DNA of 64,000 bases from Bacillus sp. HSf4 (GTDB taxonomy: Bacteria > Bacillota > Bacilli > Bacillales > Bacillaceae). Within the stretch, counting starts at the first letter, position 1; the number at the start of each line of letters is the position of its first letter. The DNA lies in NCBI RefSeq assembly GCF_029537375.1, contig NZ_CP120679.1, positions 167,501 through 231,500 of the forward strand, read 5' to 3'. Of this stretch, positions 18,390 to 28,029 are shown piece by piece. A model generated the notes under the pieces. That model worked only from the letters and a program-made list of their open reading frames with translations. It was not told the DNA's origin and did not search any database. The translations under genes and the position numbers were made by a program.

Positions 18390-19211
18390 ATGGCTTTTGA
18401 GGATATCCCTTTCTTGCAGTACCTCGGCGATGCCGTTGATATTCTCCTTGTTTGGTACGTAATATATAAATTAATGATGGTCATCCGCGGGACGAAGGCG
18501 GTTCAGCTTTTGAAGGGAATCGTAGTCATTGTTCTCGTCCGGCTGGCCAGTCAATATTTAGGCTTAAGCACCCTGCAGTGGTTGGTTGACCAGGCGATAA
18601 CATGGGGGTTTTTGGCAATTATCATCATATTCCAGCCTGAATTAAGGAGAGCGCTGGAACAGCTTGGACGGGGACGGTTTTTTTCCCGGAGCGGAACCCC
18701 TGAAGAAGAGCAGCAGCAGAAAACGATCGATGCGATTACAAAGGCGATCAAATATATGGCGAAACGGCGCATCGGTGCTCTGTTAACCATTGAACGGGAA
18801 ACCGGAATGGGCGATTACATAGAAACGGGGATTCCTTTGAATGCAAAGGTCAGCTCTGAACTATTGATCAACATCTTTATTCCGAATACACCGCTTCACG
18901 ACGGCGCTGTGATTATGAAAAATGACGAGGTGGCCGCAGCCGCCTGCTACCTTCCGCTGTCGGAAAGCCCTTTTATTTCTAAAGAGCTCGGCACGAGGCA
19001 CAGGGCGGCGGTAGGGATCAGTGAAGTGACCGACAGCTTGACGATCATCGTATCCGAAGAAACCGGCGGAATCAGCGTTGCCAGAAACGGGGACCTTCAT
19101 CGTGATTTATCGGAAGAAGCTTTGACGAACATGCTTGAGGCGGAGTTCAAGAAAAATTCGCGGGAAGCTTCCTCAAATCGCTGGTATTGGAGGGCGAAGA
19201 AAAATGGATAA
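18390..19211 (+). CDS. cdaA: Diadenylate cyclase CdaA (YbbP)
   Basis: This 273-residue enzyme makes cyclic di-AMP from two ATP. Three membrane helices lie in residues 12-82, followed by the DAC domain with the DGA motif at 171-173 and GTRHR at 201-205. I start at ATG 18390 (MAFEDIPF), after GAGGACGAGG, because this matches B. subtilis; an upstream in-frame extension crosses the leader. Its 3' end overlaps cdaR by 8 bp, so the two are translated together. CdaR and GlmM, encoded downstream, are known regulators of CdaA. Confidence 0.97.
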   Translation: MAFEDIPFLQYLGDAVDILLVWYVIYKLMMVIRGTKAVQLLKGIVVIVLVRLASQYLGLSTLQWLVDQAITWGFLAIIIIFQPELRRALEQLGRGRFFSRSGTPEEEQQQKTIDAITKAIKYMAKRRIGALLTIERETGMGDYIETGIPLNAKVSSELLINIFIPNTPLHDGAVIMKNDEVAAAACYLPLSESPFISKELGTRHRAAVGISEVTDSLTIIVSEETGGISVARNGDLHRDLSEEALTNMLEAEFKKNSREASSNRWYWRAKKNG

Positions 19212-20520
19212 GTTTTTAAACAATCCTTGGGCCGTCAAGGTTGTCGCGTTATTGTTCGCGTTCCTGCTTTACTTTGCGGTCCACAGTGCGCAAGCTCCGA
19301 CCCCGAAGAAACCAGGTGAATCGTTTTTCCCGACAACGACGACAGATGAAGCAACGCTCACCGATATACCTGTAAAGGCGTATTATGATGATGAAAACTA
19401 CGTTGTTACAGGCGTACCGCAAACCGTGAATGTCACGATCAAAGGGCCGACAGGAACTGTAAAGAAAGTAAGACAGGTTAAGGATTTTGAGGTCTACGCA
19501 GACATGCAGGACTTGAAGACAGGAAGACACAAAGTCGAACTGAAAGCCAGAAACGTTGCCGACGGGCTAAGCATCTCCATCAATCCATCGGTAACGACTG
19601 TGACGATCGAAGAAAAAACGTCGAAAGAGTTTCCGGTTGAAGTCGACTTTTACAATAAAAACAAAATGAAAGACGGCTACACGCCGGAACAGCCGATTGT
19701 CAATCCGAAAAACGTCAGTGTCACAGGCTCCAAAGCCGTGATCGACAGAATAGCAAGCATAAAAGCGACGATTAATTTGGAAGGCATCGATCAATCGGTT
19801 GAAAGGGAGGCCAAGCTGACGGTCTATGACCGGGACGGCAATGTTCTTCCGGTGGAGGTTGATCCTTCCGTCGTCAACATCACCGTTCCGGTTACAAGCC
19901 CCAGCAAAAAGGTCCCGATCAAACTTGATCGGAAAGGGAGCCTTCCGGACGGCATCAGCATATCCAGTGTGGATACAAACCCGGGTGAAGTAACGGTCTA
20001 CGGACCGGAAAATGTTCTCGATTCGTTAGAATTTGTCGACGGCCCTGAGCTTGATTTAAGTAAAATTAAAGATGACACTGAATTGGAAGCTGATGTTCCG
20101 GTGCCTGACGGCGCTAAAAAAGTGTCGCCCGAAAAAGTCAAGATTAAAGTGAAAGTAGACAAGGAAGAGGACAAAGAACTGAAAAACGTTTCAATCAAGG
20201 CCGTTGGGCTGAATGACAGCCGCAACCTCGAGTTTCTCGACCCAAAGACGGGTAAGCTTGATATTACGGCAAAGGGGTCTGAGGCCTCGATTGAAAATCT
20301 GCAGCCGTCAGACATAGAGCTGTATATCAATGTGGCTGATCTCGATGACGGTGAGCACGATGTCAAGCTTGAAGTGAACGGACCGCAGAATGTAGCGTGG
20401 TCGCTGCCGCAGAAGAGCATTAAAGTGAGAATTTCTTCTAAAACATCTCAAAAAGAAAATGACAAAGGTCAGGATGAAAAAGAACAGGATCATTCTGAAA
20501 CAGATTCACAACCTTCATGA
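19204..20520 (+). CDS. cdaR: CdaA regulator CdaR (YbbR)
   Basis: This 438-residue protein has an N-terminal membrane anchor (about residues 8-27) and an extracellular part with four YbbR-type repeats, seen for example as [19 protein letters not shown] and [13 protein letters not shown]. It binds and modulates CdaA. ATG 19204 overlaps the end of cdaA in another frame. The low-complexity acidic tail after the last repeat is short (about 25 residues); I recall a tail some 45 residues longer in B. subtilis. glmM begins 20 bp after the stop. Confidence 0.95.
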   Translation: MDKFLNNPWAVKVVALLFAFLLYFAVHSAQAPTPKKPGESFFPTTTTDEATLTDIPVKAYYDDENYVVTGVPQTVNVTIKGPTGTVKKVRQVKDFEVYADMQDLKTGRHKVELKARNVADGLSISINPSVTTVTIEEKTSKEFPVEVDFYNKNKMKDGYTPEQPIVNPKNVSVTGSKAVIDRIASIKATINLEGIDQSVEREAKLTVYDRDGNVLPVEVDPSVVNITVPVTSPSKKVPIKLDRKGSLPDGISISSVDTNPGEVTVYGPENVLDSLEFVDGPELDLSKIKDDTELEADVPVPDGAKKVSPEKVKIKVKVDKEEDKELKNVSIKAVGLNDSRNLEFLDPKTGKLDITAKGSEASIENLQPSDIELYINVADLDDGEHDVKLEVNGPQNVAWSLPQKSIKVRISSKTSQKENDKGQDEKEQDHSETDSQPS

Positions 20521-20540
20521 ATCAAAAAGGAGCGATATTA

Positions 20541-21887
20541 ATGGGCAAGTATTTTGGAACAGACGGTGTGAGAGGTGTGGCAAACAGTGAACTTACACCC
20601 GAGCTGGCCTTTAAAGTCGGACGTTTTGGCGGATATGTCCTAACAAAAGATAAAGAACGTCCCAAAGTGCTGATCGGCCGTGACACACGTATTTCCGGAC
20701 ATATGCTGGAAGGGGCCCTTGTCGCCGGTCTCCTCTCGATAGGAGCGGAGGTCATGCGCCTTGGCGTCATTTCGACGCCCGGTGTCGCATATTTGACAAA
20801 AGCCATGGATGCTGAAGCGGGAGTGATGATCTCGGCTTCCCACAACCCTGTCCAAGACAACGGTATCAAGTTTTTCGGCGGCGACGGCTTCAAGCTGTCC
20901 GATGAACAGGAGCTTGAAATCGAGCGTCTGATGGATCAGCCGGAAGATACTCTCCCAAGACCGGTCGGCGCTGATCTCGGAATGGTTAACGACTATTTTG
21001 AAGGCGGACAGAAATATCTGCAATTTCTTAAGCAGACTGCCGATGAGGACTTTACAGGCATTCATATCGCGCTCGACTGCGCACACGGGGCGACATCGTC
21101 GCTTGCAACCCATTTATTTGCCGATCTTGACGCAGATGTCTCAACGATGGGGACGTCTCCGAACGGATTAAATATCAATGACGGGGTAGGATCGACACAC
21201 CCAGAAGCTCTGGCGGCATTTGTGAAAGAAAAGGGAGCGGACGTCGGCATGGCGTTTGACGGAGACGGCGACCGTTTGATCGCTGTGGATGAAAAAGGAC
21301 ATATTGTCGACGGCGATCAAATCATGTACATATGTGCGAAGTATTTGAAGAATGAAGGCCGTTTAGCAGACAATACCGTGGTTTCAACCGTTATGAGCAA
21401 CCTCGGCTTTTACAAGGCGCTTGATGCGGAAGGCATTAAAAGCGTTCAAACCGCTGTCGGCGACCGCTATGTAGTGGAAGCGATGAAAAAAGACGGGTTT
21501 ACGCTCGGCGGTGAACAGTCCGGACATCTGATTTTCCTTGATTACAACACAACTGGAGACGGTTTGCTCTCAGCGATCATGCTGATGAACACGATCAAGA
21601 TGACGGGCAAGCCGTTATCAGAGCTTGCGGCGGAAATGCAGAAGTTTCCGCAGCTTTTGATCAATGTCAAAGTGACGGATAAATATAAAGTGACAGAGAA
21701 CGAAAAAGTTAAAGCCGTCATCGAACAGGTGGAGCAGGAAATGAACGGCGACGGCCGCATCCTCGTGCGTCCGTCAGGAACGGAGCCGCTTGTCCGCGTG
21801 ATGGCCGAAGCCAGAACGAAGGAGCTTTGCGAGCAATATGTAGGCCGCATTGTCGATGTCGTGAAGGCGGAAATGGGAGCGGAGTAA
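20541..21887 (+). CDS. glmM: Phosphoglucosamine mutase GlmM
   Basis: This 448-residue enzyme converts glucosamine-6-phosphate to glucosamine-1-phosphate for wall precursors. The phosphoserine loop MISASHNP places the active Ser at 100. The metal loop DGDGDR and the C-terminal phosphate loop [12 protein letters not shown] are intact. ATG 20541 has AAAAAGGAG upstream. GlmM also binds and inhibits CdaA, which fits the shared operon. It is followed by a long-range inverted repeat and then glmS, which makes its substrate. Confidence 0.97.
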   Translation: MGKYFGTDGVRGVANSELTPELAFKVGRFGGYVLTKDKERPKVLIGRDTRISGHMLEGALVAGLLSIGAEVMRLGVISTPGVAYLTKAMDAEAGVMISASHNPVQDNGIKFFGGDGFKLSDEQELEIERLMDQPEDTLPRPVGADLGMVNDYFEGGQKYLQFLKQTADEDFTGIHIALDCAHGATSSLATHLFADLDADVSTMGTSPNGLNINDGVGSTHPEALAAFVKEKGADVGMAFDGDGDRLIAVDEKGHIVDGDQIMYICAKYLKNEGRLADNTVVSTVMSNLGFYKALDAEGIKSVQTAVGDRYVVEAMKKDGFTLGGEQSGHLIFLDYNTTGDGLLSAIMLMNTIKMTGKPLSELAAEMQKFPQLLINVKVTDKYKVTENEKVKAVIEQVEQEMNGDGRILVRPSGTEPLVRVMAEARTKELCEQYVGRIVDVVKAEMGAE

Positions 21888-21907
21888 TTTTCCGCAAAAG
21901 ACGAATG

Positions 21908-22030
21908 AACAAGACAAGCTGATTCGGCATACGATAAAGGGAACCGGTGCAATCTTGAAAAAAATGTGAACCATTTTAAAAATTGTTTGACGGTTCAATT
22001 ATGCGTGTAGTAAAATCAGCTTGTCTTGTT
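21908..22030. repeat. 17-bp inverted repeat spanning the glmM-glmS junction
   Basis: AACAAGACAAGCTGATT (21908-21924) is the exact reverse complement of 22014-22030. The arms enclose 89 bp that include the glmS promoter, and TTTTATTT follows the second arm. A transcript reading through from glmM could form a terminator-like hairpin; one starting at the glmS promoter cannot. Confidence 0.8.
21987..22016 (+). promoter_or_regulatory. Sigma-A promoter of glmS
   Basis: TTGACG (21987-21992), an 18-bp spacer and TAAAAT (22011-22016) lie about 60 bp upstream of the ribozyme cleavage site. Confidence 0.75.
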
Positions 22031-22061
22031 TTATTTAAAAGGAAAGGCAGGGTAGAGAGAA

Positions 22062-22245
22062 TTTTTGATAGTTATAGCGCCCGGACTAAGCGTACGGATG
22101 ACAAAGCTTAGTTGACGAGGATGGAGGTTATCGAAGTATTCGGCGGATGCCTCCCGGCTGACCTCAAAGATCACAGCCGCAAGGATTTCCTCAAACCAAA
22201 GAGGCGACTCTTTGAACAAAGGGAAATCGCATGATCTTCCAACAA
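22062..22245 (+). ncRNA. glmS ribozyme (glucosamine-6-phosphate riboswitch)
   Basis: The conserved core TAGCGCCCGGACTAAG begins at 22075, followed by GTTGACGAGGATGGAGGTTATCGA and GCGGATGCCTCCCGGCTG. By comparison with known glmS ribozymes, self-cleavage should occur between A22076 and G22077. Glucosamine-6-phosphate is the cofactor, and cleavage leads to mRNA decay, so glmS is shut down when its product is abundant. The ends of the interval are approximate. Confidence 0.95.
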
Positions 22246-22337
22246 ATAAAAACATGTAGGAGGGGACGGAGAAATGTCCCCGCCTTAAAAGCAGACTTTC
22301 TTCGTCTCCTGCCTGCGACTTTAGGAGGAAGAAACAT

Positions 22338-24140
22338 ATGTGTGGTATTGTAGGTTATATTGGCCAGCTTGATGCAAAGGAAATTTTATTAAAAGGCTTG
22401 GAAAAATTGGAGTATCGCGGCTACGATTCAGCCGGAATCGCTGTAGCGAACGAAGACGGCGTGCACGTATTCAAAGAGAAAGGCCGCATTGCCGATCTGC
22501 GCGCAGCCGTTGATGAAAACGTGGTATCCCAGGCGGGAATCGGACATACACGCTGGGCAACCCACGGAGAGCCAAGCCGCTTAAACGCTCACCCGCATCA
22601 AAGCGCATCAGGCCGTTTTACACTTGTGCATAACGGTGTCATCGAGAACTATGTTCAGCTGACACGCGAATATCTGCAAGGTGTAACCCTTAAAAGTGAT
22701 ACGGATACAGAGGTTGTTGTGCAAGTGATCGAACAATTCGTCAACAAAGGTCTTGACACTGAAGAAGCGTTCCGCCAAACGCTCATGCTGCTCAAAGGCT
22801 CTTATGCGATTGCATTATTCGATCATGAAAACAAAGAAACCATCTATGTTGCGAAAAATAAAAGCCCGCTTCTTGTCGGCCTTGGAGACAATTTCAATGT
22901 TGTCGCGTCTGATGCGATGGCAATGCTTCAAGTGACAAATGAATATGTGGAGCTTATGGATAAAGAAATGGTGATTGTCACTGACAAAAAGGTCATGATT
23001 AAAAACCTTGACGGTGAAATCATGTCCCGTGCCTCTTATATTGCAGAGCTTGATGCCAGCGATATCGAGAAGGGCACATACCCTCACTACATGTTAAAAG
23101 AAATCGATGAACAGCCGCTCGTCATGCGGAAAATCATTCAAACATACCAGGATGAAAACGGCAAGCTCTCCATTCCGGGAGATATCGCCGCAGCCGTGGC
23201 TGACGCTGACCGCGTTTATATTATCGCCTGCGGAACGAGCTACCACGCCGGTCTTGTCGGTAAGCAATTCATTGAAACATGGGCAAAAGTTCCGACTGAA
23301 GTTCATGTCGCAAGCGAATTCTCTTACAACATGCCATTGCTTTCTGAGAACCCGCTGTTTATCTTTATCTCTCAAAGCGGAGAAACGGCTGACAGCCGCG
23401 CCGTTCTCGTACAGGTAAAAGAGCTCGGCCACAAAGCGCTGACGCTGACAAATGTACCGGGATCAACGCTTTCCCGTGAAGCGGACTACACGCTTCTGCT
23501 GAATGCCGGACCGGAAATCGCGGTTGCATCAACGAAGGCGTACACAGCGCAAATCGCCGTTTTGGCCATCCTGGCGGCCGTCACTGCGGAAAGCCGCGGC
23601 AATGAACTCGGCTTTGACCTTGTTAAAGAGCTCGGCATCATCGGAAACGCGATGGAAGCCCTTTGCGACCAAAAGGATGAAATGGAAATGATCGCGCGTG
23701 AATACTTGACCGTCACTCGCAATGCCTTCTTTATCGGCCGGGGACTCGACTACTTCGTCTGCCTTGAAGGCTCCCTGAAGCTGAAAGAGATTTCCTACAT
23801 TCAAGCTGAAGGCTTCGCCGGCGGCGAACTGAAGCACGGCACGATCGCTTTGATCGAAGAAGGCACACCGGTCATCGCTCTTGCGACACAGGCACACGTC
23901 AACTTAAGCATCCGCGGAAACGTCAAAGAAGTGACCGCCCGCGGCGCCAACCCTTGCGTGATCTCCCTGAAAGGTCTGGAAGAAGCAGACGACCGCTTCG
24001 TCCTGCCTGAAGTGCATCCGGAGCTCGCACCGCTCGTCTCCGTCATCCCGCTGCAGCTGATCGCATACTACGCAGCACTGCACCGCGGCTGTGACGTTGA
24101 TAAGCCAAGAAACTTGGCGAAGAGTGTGACGGTGGAATAG
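22338..24140 (+). CDS. glmS: Glutamine-fructose-6-phosphate aminotransferase GlmS
   Basis: This 600-residue enzyme makes glucosamine-6-phosphate from fructose-6-phosphate and glutamine. The N-terminal Ntn glutaminase domain starts at Cys2 (MCGIVGYIG), with GHTRWATHG further in. Two SIS sugar-phosphate domains follow (about 285-425 and 455-590; [18 protein letters not shown], ending [13 protein letters not shown]). The gene is under the ribozyme at 22062-22245. The ATG has TTTAGGAGG 8 nt upstream. Confidence 0.98.
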   Translation: MCGIVGYIGQLDAKEILLKGLEKLEYRGYDSAGIAVANEDGVHVFKEKGRIADLRAAVDENVVSQAGIGHTRWATHGEPSRLNAHPHQSASGRFTLVHNGVIENYVQLTREYLQGVTLKSDTDTEVVVQVIEQFVNKGLDTEEAFRQTLMLLKGSYAIALFDHENKETIYVAKNKSPLLVGLGDNFNVVASDAMAMLQVTNEYVELMDKEMVIVTDKKVMIKNLDGEIMSRASYIAELDASDIEKGTYPHYMLKEIDEQPLVMRKIIQTYQDENGKLSIPGDIAAAVADADRVYIIACGTSYHAGLVGKQFIETWAKVPTEVHVASEFSYNMPLLSENPLFIFISQSGETADSRAVLVQVKELGHKALTLTNVPGSTLSREADYTLLLNAGPEIAVASTKAYTAQIAVLAILAAVTAESRGNELGFDLVKELGIIGNAMEALCDQKDEMEMIAREYLTVTRNAFFIGRGLDYFVCLEGSLKLKEISYIQAEGFAGGELKHGTIALIEEGTPVIALATQAHVNLSIRGNVKEVTARGANPCVISLKGLEEADDRFVLPEVHPELAPLVSVIPLQLIAYYAALHRGCDVDKPRNLAKSVTVE

Positions 24141-24156
24141 GCGTTCACTTCGCAAA

Positions 24157-24192
24157 ATATCTACCCATGAAAGCATGGGTAGATATTTTTTA
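24157..24192 (+). terminator. Terminator of glmS
   Basis: ATATCTACCCATG and CATGGGTAGATAT form a perfect 13-bp stem (loop AAAG) followed by a T-run. Confidence 0.93.
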
Positions 24193-24423
24193 TTTTCTGG
24201 AGACTACATGCTAGACAATACGTGTGATGGAGAAGAAGGAAAAGGACAACCTGCTATAATGAATAGAGTTGAGAAGTCGGTAAATCCACAGAAACGAGGG
24301 ATTCGTTTGAAGGAACTCACTTAGAACTCTTTCATCAGGATGTAAAAAGTCCAATTTCTCAGCTATACTGTGTTATGTTTATCACGGCGAAATGGGGTCT
24401 TCCCACGAAGCCTGTGGAACTTA

Positions 24424-25113
24424 TCATTGAAGATTGATGTTTAAAGCGGGACGAACACCATAACCAGCTATACTGTTGTTTCCATAGCTGCGAATGCTGA
24501 AATTTGTCCCGATAAAAAACGCGCGCGAAGGCTTGTTTCCTTGAGTTCGCAGCCACCACCAGGAACAGCCGAATTCTTCGCCGTTTCTGATGATATAGTC
24601 ATTTTTATTCGTTTTATCGTACACATATAAGTTGCATCCATCGGGTTTTTTCGTTTTGGCAAAGTCCGTTCCAACGGCGCGCCGAAAATCGTTGCCGAGT
24701 ATATCAGATAAATTCTTTATCTCGCTAACGCTAAGCAAAAAAATCTTGTCCTCTGTATCCTGGCTGCTCTCTCCGTTGTCCGTGCAATAAGTCGTTTTTA
24801 TCAATTCTTTTTCGGCGGTATTGAATGCGGTGTGATAGAATTCATCGTTCAGCCACTTGCGCAAATCACAGTCACGCCAGGTAATATCTACGCAATCACG
24901 CCACGTCATATTTACGGACTTGCCGTGATACCGCTTGCAATCCAAAATGTACTCGCTCACAATGAACAGCTCTTTACCTGAATGTTTCAGCACCCGCCAC
25001 TTGATCGGCGATCTGTCTGTGCCGTCAGCAGTCTGCGGATAAGTGCCAAAAGTAATGATTTCGCCGGGCTTTGCATTCCAATGCGGTGTTGAAGCAATAT
25101 GATCACTTACCAA
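24424..25113 (-). CDS. DUF6273-like protein, unknown function
   Basis: This protein of 229 residues, from a TTG start, has a Trp-rich C-terminal domain (CSWWWLRTQG, GYGVRPALNINL) typical of DUF6273, which has a formylglycine-generating-enzyme-like or lectin-like fold and is common beside phage and surface genes. I prefer TTG 25113 because GGAGGAG lies 6 nt upstream; an in-frame ATG at 25155 lacks a site. There is no signal peptide. The 235 bp between it and the glmS terminator contain no gene I can support. No operon partner is visible. Confidence 0.7.
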   Translation of the reverse strand: MVSDHIASTPHWNAKPGEIITFGTYPQTADGTDRSPIKWRVLKHSGKELFIVSEYILDCKRYHGKSVNMTWRDCVDITWRDCDLRKWLNDEFYHTAFNTAEKELIKTTYCTDNGESSQDTEDKIFLLSVSEIKNLSDILGNDFRRAVGTDFAKTKKPDGCNLYVYDKTNKNDYIIRNGEEFGCSWWWLRTQGNKPSRAFFIGTNFSIRSYGNNSIAGYGVRPALNINLQ

Positions 25114-25307
25114 TGAAATCTCCTCCATTTCATATCTAGTTTCATTGTATAACATTTATGCAAGTGCGAAGGTTAAGTCAGCATACCCTTGATTTTCTTC
25201 ATATCAATATAAAAAACTTTATCAATATACTTTAATGTTTTTCTCTAAGGTTTGTGCATGGGGTATCGTGAAATTTACACTTGTGATGATGAAAGGAAGA
25301 AGAAGAG

Positions 25308-26009
25308 ATGCGTTACTACAAACCGATTGAGATTGCCAGAGAACTCAACATCAGCACAAGCGCGTTGCGGCACTACGAATCCTGGGGAGTGGTTCCCAAA
25401 CCCGCTCGGGATGTCAACGGCTATCGCCTCTATACTAAGGTGCACTTCGCTTACTTTCGGTGTCTGCGTACCATGTTTGCCGGCTTTGGGGTGGGGGTCA
25501 CCTGTGAAGTACTGCGATCCATACAAAACGCTGAGATGGACAAAGCGTTTTGGCTTGTCAACAAAGAACAAGCCAACCTGCAACAAGAAAAAAACTCTGC
25601 AGATCAGACCTTGGCGTTAATAGAGAACTTGGAGTTGCCGACTGACGAAACAAATATAAAACAAATGATGACAATTGGTGAAGCCGCAGACTTTACGAAG
25701 GTGAACGCATCAGCGATCCGCCATTGGGAAAAGGAAGGGTTATTGACTCCAAAACGTGATCCGGAGAATGGTTATCGGCTGTTCACGCCTCTGCACATAC
25801 GAAAGATCCTCCTCATAAGCACACTGAGAAAGACCGTCTATTTTCTCAAACACATGGAAGAATTTGTGGAGGCTATTGAAAACCAGAGTCTTGAACAAGT
25901 GAAAAAAGTCTTGGAAAAGGCGCTTTCCAGCATCAATAAGCGTAACCGCGAGCAATTACGCGGCGTGCATCAGCTGATTGAGCTTTGCAATGTGTTGGAC
26001 CTTATGTAA
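25308..26009 (+). CDS. Tandem MerR-family regulator (two HTH domains)
   Basis: The 233-residue protein contains two MerR DNA-binding domains in a row. The first (residues 1-70) reads KPIEIARELNISTSALRHYE and ends VNGYRLYTK; the second (about 118-185) reads IGEAADFTKVNASAIRHWEKEGLL and ends ENGYRLFT. A helical segment after each would form the dimer coil. No metal-binding Cys cluster is present, so it is not a metal sensor of the classical kind; the ligand is unknown. GGAAGAAGAAGAG precedes the ATG. The quinone reductase gene lies 161 bp downstream after a separate operator region. Confidence 0.85.
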   Translation: MRYYKPIEIARELNISTSALRHYESWGVVPKPARDVNGYRLYTKVHFAYFRCLRTMFAGFGVGVTCEVLRSIQNAEMDKAFWLVNKEQANLQQEKNSADQTLALIENLELPTDETNIKQMMTIGEAADFTKVNASAIRHWEKEGLLTPKRDPENGYRLFTPLHIRKILLISTLRKTVYFLKHMEEFVEAIENQSLEQVKKVLEKALSSINKRNREQLRGVHQLIELCNVLDLM

Positions 26010-26077
26010 CGAAATAGCGCTGATTTCACCTTGATATAAAAGATAAACGATAGCTGGAACCGCTTGATGCTTACCTC

Positions 26078-26114
26078 TATGTAAGTACCTGTAGTAAAAG
26101 TGCATACTTACATA
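26078..26114. promoter_or_regulatory. Palindromic operator upstream of the quinone reductase gene
   Basis: TATGTAAGTA (26078-26087) and TACTTACATA (26105-26114) are perfect inverted repeats 17 bp apart. They lie 57 bp upstream of the reductase start. An HxlR-family regulator is encoded just beyond that gene and is the obvious candidate to bind. Confidence 0.65.
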
Positions 26115-26170
26115 TTTTCCGTGTGCCCTTTATACTCAGAATGAAAATATCCTTTTAGGAGGGCAAGTCT

Positions 26171-26731
26171 TTGAAAACTCTTGTTATCGTTACACACCCA
26201 AGGATCGAAACATCAGTCGTTAATAGGCGTTGGGTAAAAGAACTCCAAAAGTATCCGGAAAAGTATACTGTCCACGAATTGTCCACGGTTTATCCTGATG
26301 GAAACATAGATGTAAAAGCAGAGCAAACATTGGTTGAATCCCATGGTAACCTTGTGCTTCAGTTCCCTATCCATTGGTTTAATTGTCCGCCTCTTCTTAA
26401 AAAATGGCTTGATGATGTTTTGGTTTATGGATGGGCTTACGGTTCAAATGGCGGGAATCAATTAAAGAATCGCAAAGTGGCTTTAGGTGTAACTGCCGGA
26501 ATCAAAAAAGAAGATTATCGTGAAACCGGAAGATACCGATATACGCTCGAGCAAATATTAGTTCCGTTTGAAACGACATTTCTGTATTGCAATGCCGATT
26601 ATCGCTCGTTCTTTGCGTTTTACGGCAAAGAAAGCAATCCCGGCGGAAACGAAGAAGAAGAACATGCACCTGGCGCAAGCGAATTGGAAAAAAGCGCACA
26701 AGATTATTTGAATTTTATTGACAGCCTGTAA
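26171..26731 (+). CDS. NAD(P)H quinone oxidoreductase, KefF/YwrO type
   Basis: The 186-residue flavodoxin-fold protein begins TTG after AGGAGGGCA. LVIVTHPR forms the FMN phosphate loop, and FPIHWFNCPPLLKKWLDDVL is the hallmark of the KefF/YwrO/MdaB group, which reduces quinones by two electrons. In Bacillus such enzymes are induced by quinones and aldehydes under HxlR/MarR control. It is preceded by a palindromic operator and converges with an HxlR regulator gene, so the pair probably forms an electrophile-response module. Confidence 0.88.
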   Translation: MKTLVIVTHPRIETSVVNRRWVKELQKYPEKYTVHELSTVYPDGNIDVKAEQTLVESHGNLVLQFPIHWFNCPPLLKKWLDDVLVYGWAYGSNGGNQLKNRKVALGVTAGIKKEDYRETGRYRYTLEQILVPFETTFLYCNADYRSFFAFYGKESNPGGNEEEEHAPGASELEKSAQDYLNFIDSL

Positions 26732-26764
26732 TGGGAGCATAAAAAAGAGGCCCTAAAGAGCCGG

Positions 26765-27109
26765 CTATTTGTTTTTCTCTCCCCACTCGCACATCATATT
26801 CAACAAAGGAACAAGAGAAAGACCGCGTTCAGATAATGAATACTCAACCTTTGGAGGTATTTGAGGGAATTCTCTTCGTATGATAAGGCCGTCTGCCTCC
26901 AGCTCCCTTAACATGATGCTGAGCGTTTTAAAGGAAATGGTACCGATGCTTCGCTTCAGCTCATTATGCCGCATCACCTTGTTTTCAGACAGCCAATAAA
27001 TAATGATCATTTTATATTTGCCGCTTATTAAGGATAACGTATATCCAAAGCCCGTGTCCTTGAGGTCAACGCCAGTCGGAACACACGTTTTTCCGGTTTC
27101 ACTTCGCAT
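26765..27109 (-). CDS. HxlR-family transcriptional regulator
   Basis: This 114-residue winged-helix protein has the HxlR layout: a Cys near the N-terminus (KTCVPTG), LISGKYKMIIIYWL, the recognition part LKRSIGTISFKTLSIMLRELEADGLI and the wing PPKVEYSLSERG. In relatives such as YodB the N-terminal Cys senses quinones or hypochlorite. I start at ATG 27109, with AAAGGAGA 10 nt upstream; longer in-frame starts precede that site. It converges with the quinone reductase gene. Its own upstream region contains the half-site TATGTAA, also present in the operator at 26078. Confidence 0.88.
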   Translation of the reverse strand: MRSETGKTCVPTGVDLKDTGFGYTLSLISGKYKMIIIYWLSENKVMRHNELKRSIGTISFKTLSIMLRELEADGLIIRREFPQIPPKVEYSLSERGLSLVPLLNMMCEWGEKNK

Positions 27110-27560
27110 CACATACACTCTCCTTTGAAAAAATGTCCTACAATAGATCATTATGTAATCTTAAGGAAAGGATGTAAAGCAAGATCGCTTTCCATCATGC
27201 TGCCTTCATAAACGCAGTTGAGACAATGCCGCGGAACGGCTTGCTTATGTCTGAATGGCTTTTCCTTAGGTGAAAACGAGAAGCTCATTTCCGGAGGGAA
27301 GCTTCTGACTCTACCTGATGATGGAGAGCTGAAAAAGAGCATAGAAATGTGTTTTAACGATCAAGCGATCATATTTTTTCATTCTATTATTTTCACTGAT
27401 AGGTTATATCATAGGCTGTCGGGTTCAGTCTCGTTAGAAACCAATAGATCACGCGGCCTTTTTTTGGTAATCTTAAAAGGGGTTAAAAAGCCCGTAGATA
27501 GGGAGCCGGTCTTATTGATGCTCTTATAATAGATTTTAAAATTCCTGAGGATGTGTAATC
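27110..27560. other. Intergenic stretch with no supported gene
   Basis: The left end carries the leftward promoter region of the HxlR gene, with TATGTAA near 27154. The remaining 400 bp contain open frames on both strands that lack ribosome sites and recognisable composition. I see no repeat, RNA motif or clear remnant. Confidence 0.5.
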
Positions 27561-27881
27561 ATGAATCAAAAGACATACATTGAAGTGAGCAGGACATCAC
27601 AGTACATGAATAAATGGAGAGGATTTTCTGTACTGATTGATGGGGTTGAGGCAGGAAAAATCAAAGATGGAGAGAGTGTGCGAATGGATTTACCGCCTGG
27701 CGAACATACTATCCAAGTGAAAATTGATTGGTGCACAAGCCAAATATTAAGGTTTACTTTAGATGAAGGAGAAGTGCTGAAGTTTAGATGCGGAAGTCCG
27801 ATCCGGGGGTGGAAGATATTCGCGGGGCTGTTTTCTGTTTTGGGAAGTCCAGAGAAGTATCTGTTTATCGAGCAGGAATAG
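27561..27881 (+). CDS. Small beta-sandwich protein (PEGA-like), unknown function
   Basis: This 106-residue soluble protein reads as a run of short beta strands: IEVSRTSQYMNKWRGFSVLIDGV, KIKDGESVRMDLPPGEHTIQVKIDW and ILRFTLDEGEVLKFRCG. The DLPPGEHTIQVK stretch recalls PEGA-like surface or carrier-binding domains, although a signal peptide is absent. GAGGATGTG lies upstream of the ATG. It stands alone, 148 bp before the arsR gene. I do not recognise a named homologue. Confidence 0.65.
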   Translation: MNQKTYIEVSRTSQYMNKWRGFSVLIDGVEAGKIKDGESVRMDLPPGEHTIQVKIDWCTSQILRFTLDEGEVLKFRCGSPIRGWKIFAGLFSVLGSPEKYLFIEQE

Positions 27882-27994
27882 GCGGGGATCGTGCTGACGG
27901 GGATTTAAACTGCGGACAACACCGTTTTGGGCAGGCTAATGGCCCGAATAGAATTGGTCATCATGGGAAAGGGATGTTTTGGTGTAAACACATA

Positions 27995-28022
27995 TTGACA
28001 TATCGGGATATTACGATATAAT
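27995..28022 (+). promoter_or_regulatory. arsR promoter with embedded operator
   Basis: Consensus TTGACA (27995-28000) and TATAAT (28017-28022) are 16 bp apart. The palindrome ATATCG-N8-CGATAT (28000-28019) fills the spacer and most of the -10. Transcription should begin near 28029-28030, at the ATG of the gene. Confidence 0.8.
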
Positions 28023-28029
28023 GATTCCT

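Noticed and set aside
24193..24423. A 54-codon stretch ending GLPTKPVELIIED as a possible gene remnant after glmS
   Set aside because: It has no start codon, and an open stretch of that length is expected by chance. No homologue is recognised.
27218..27529. 103-codon frame on the plus strand between the HxlR gene and the beta-sandwich gene
   Set aside because: No ribosome site, irregular composition and no recognisable motif; the opposite strand is open too.
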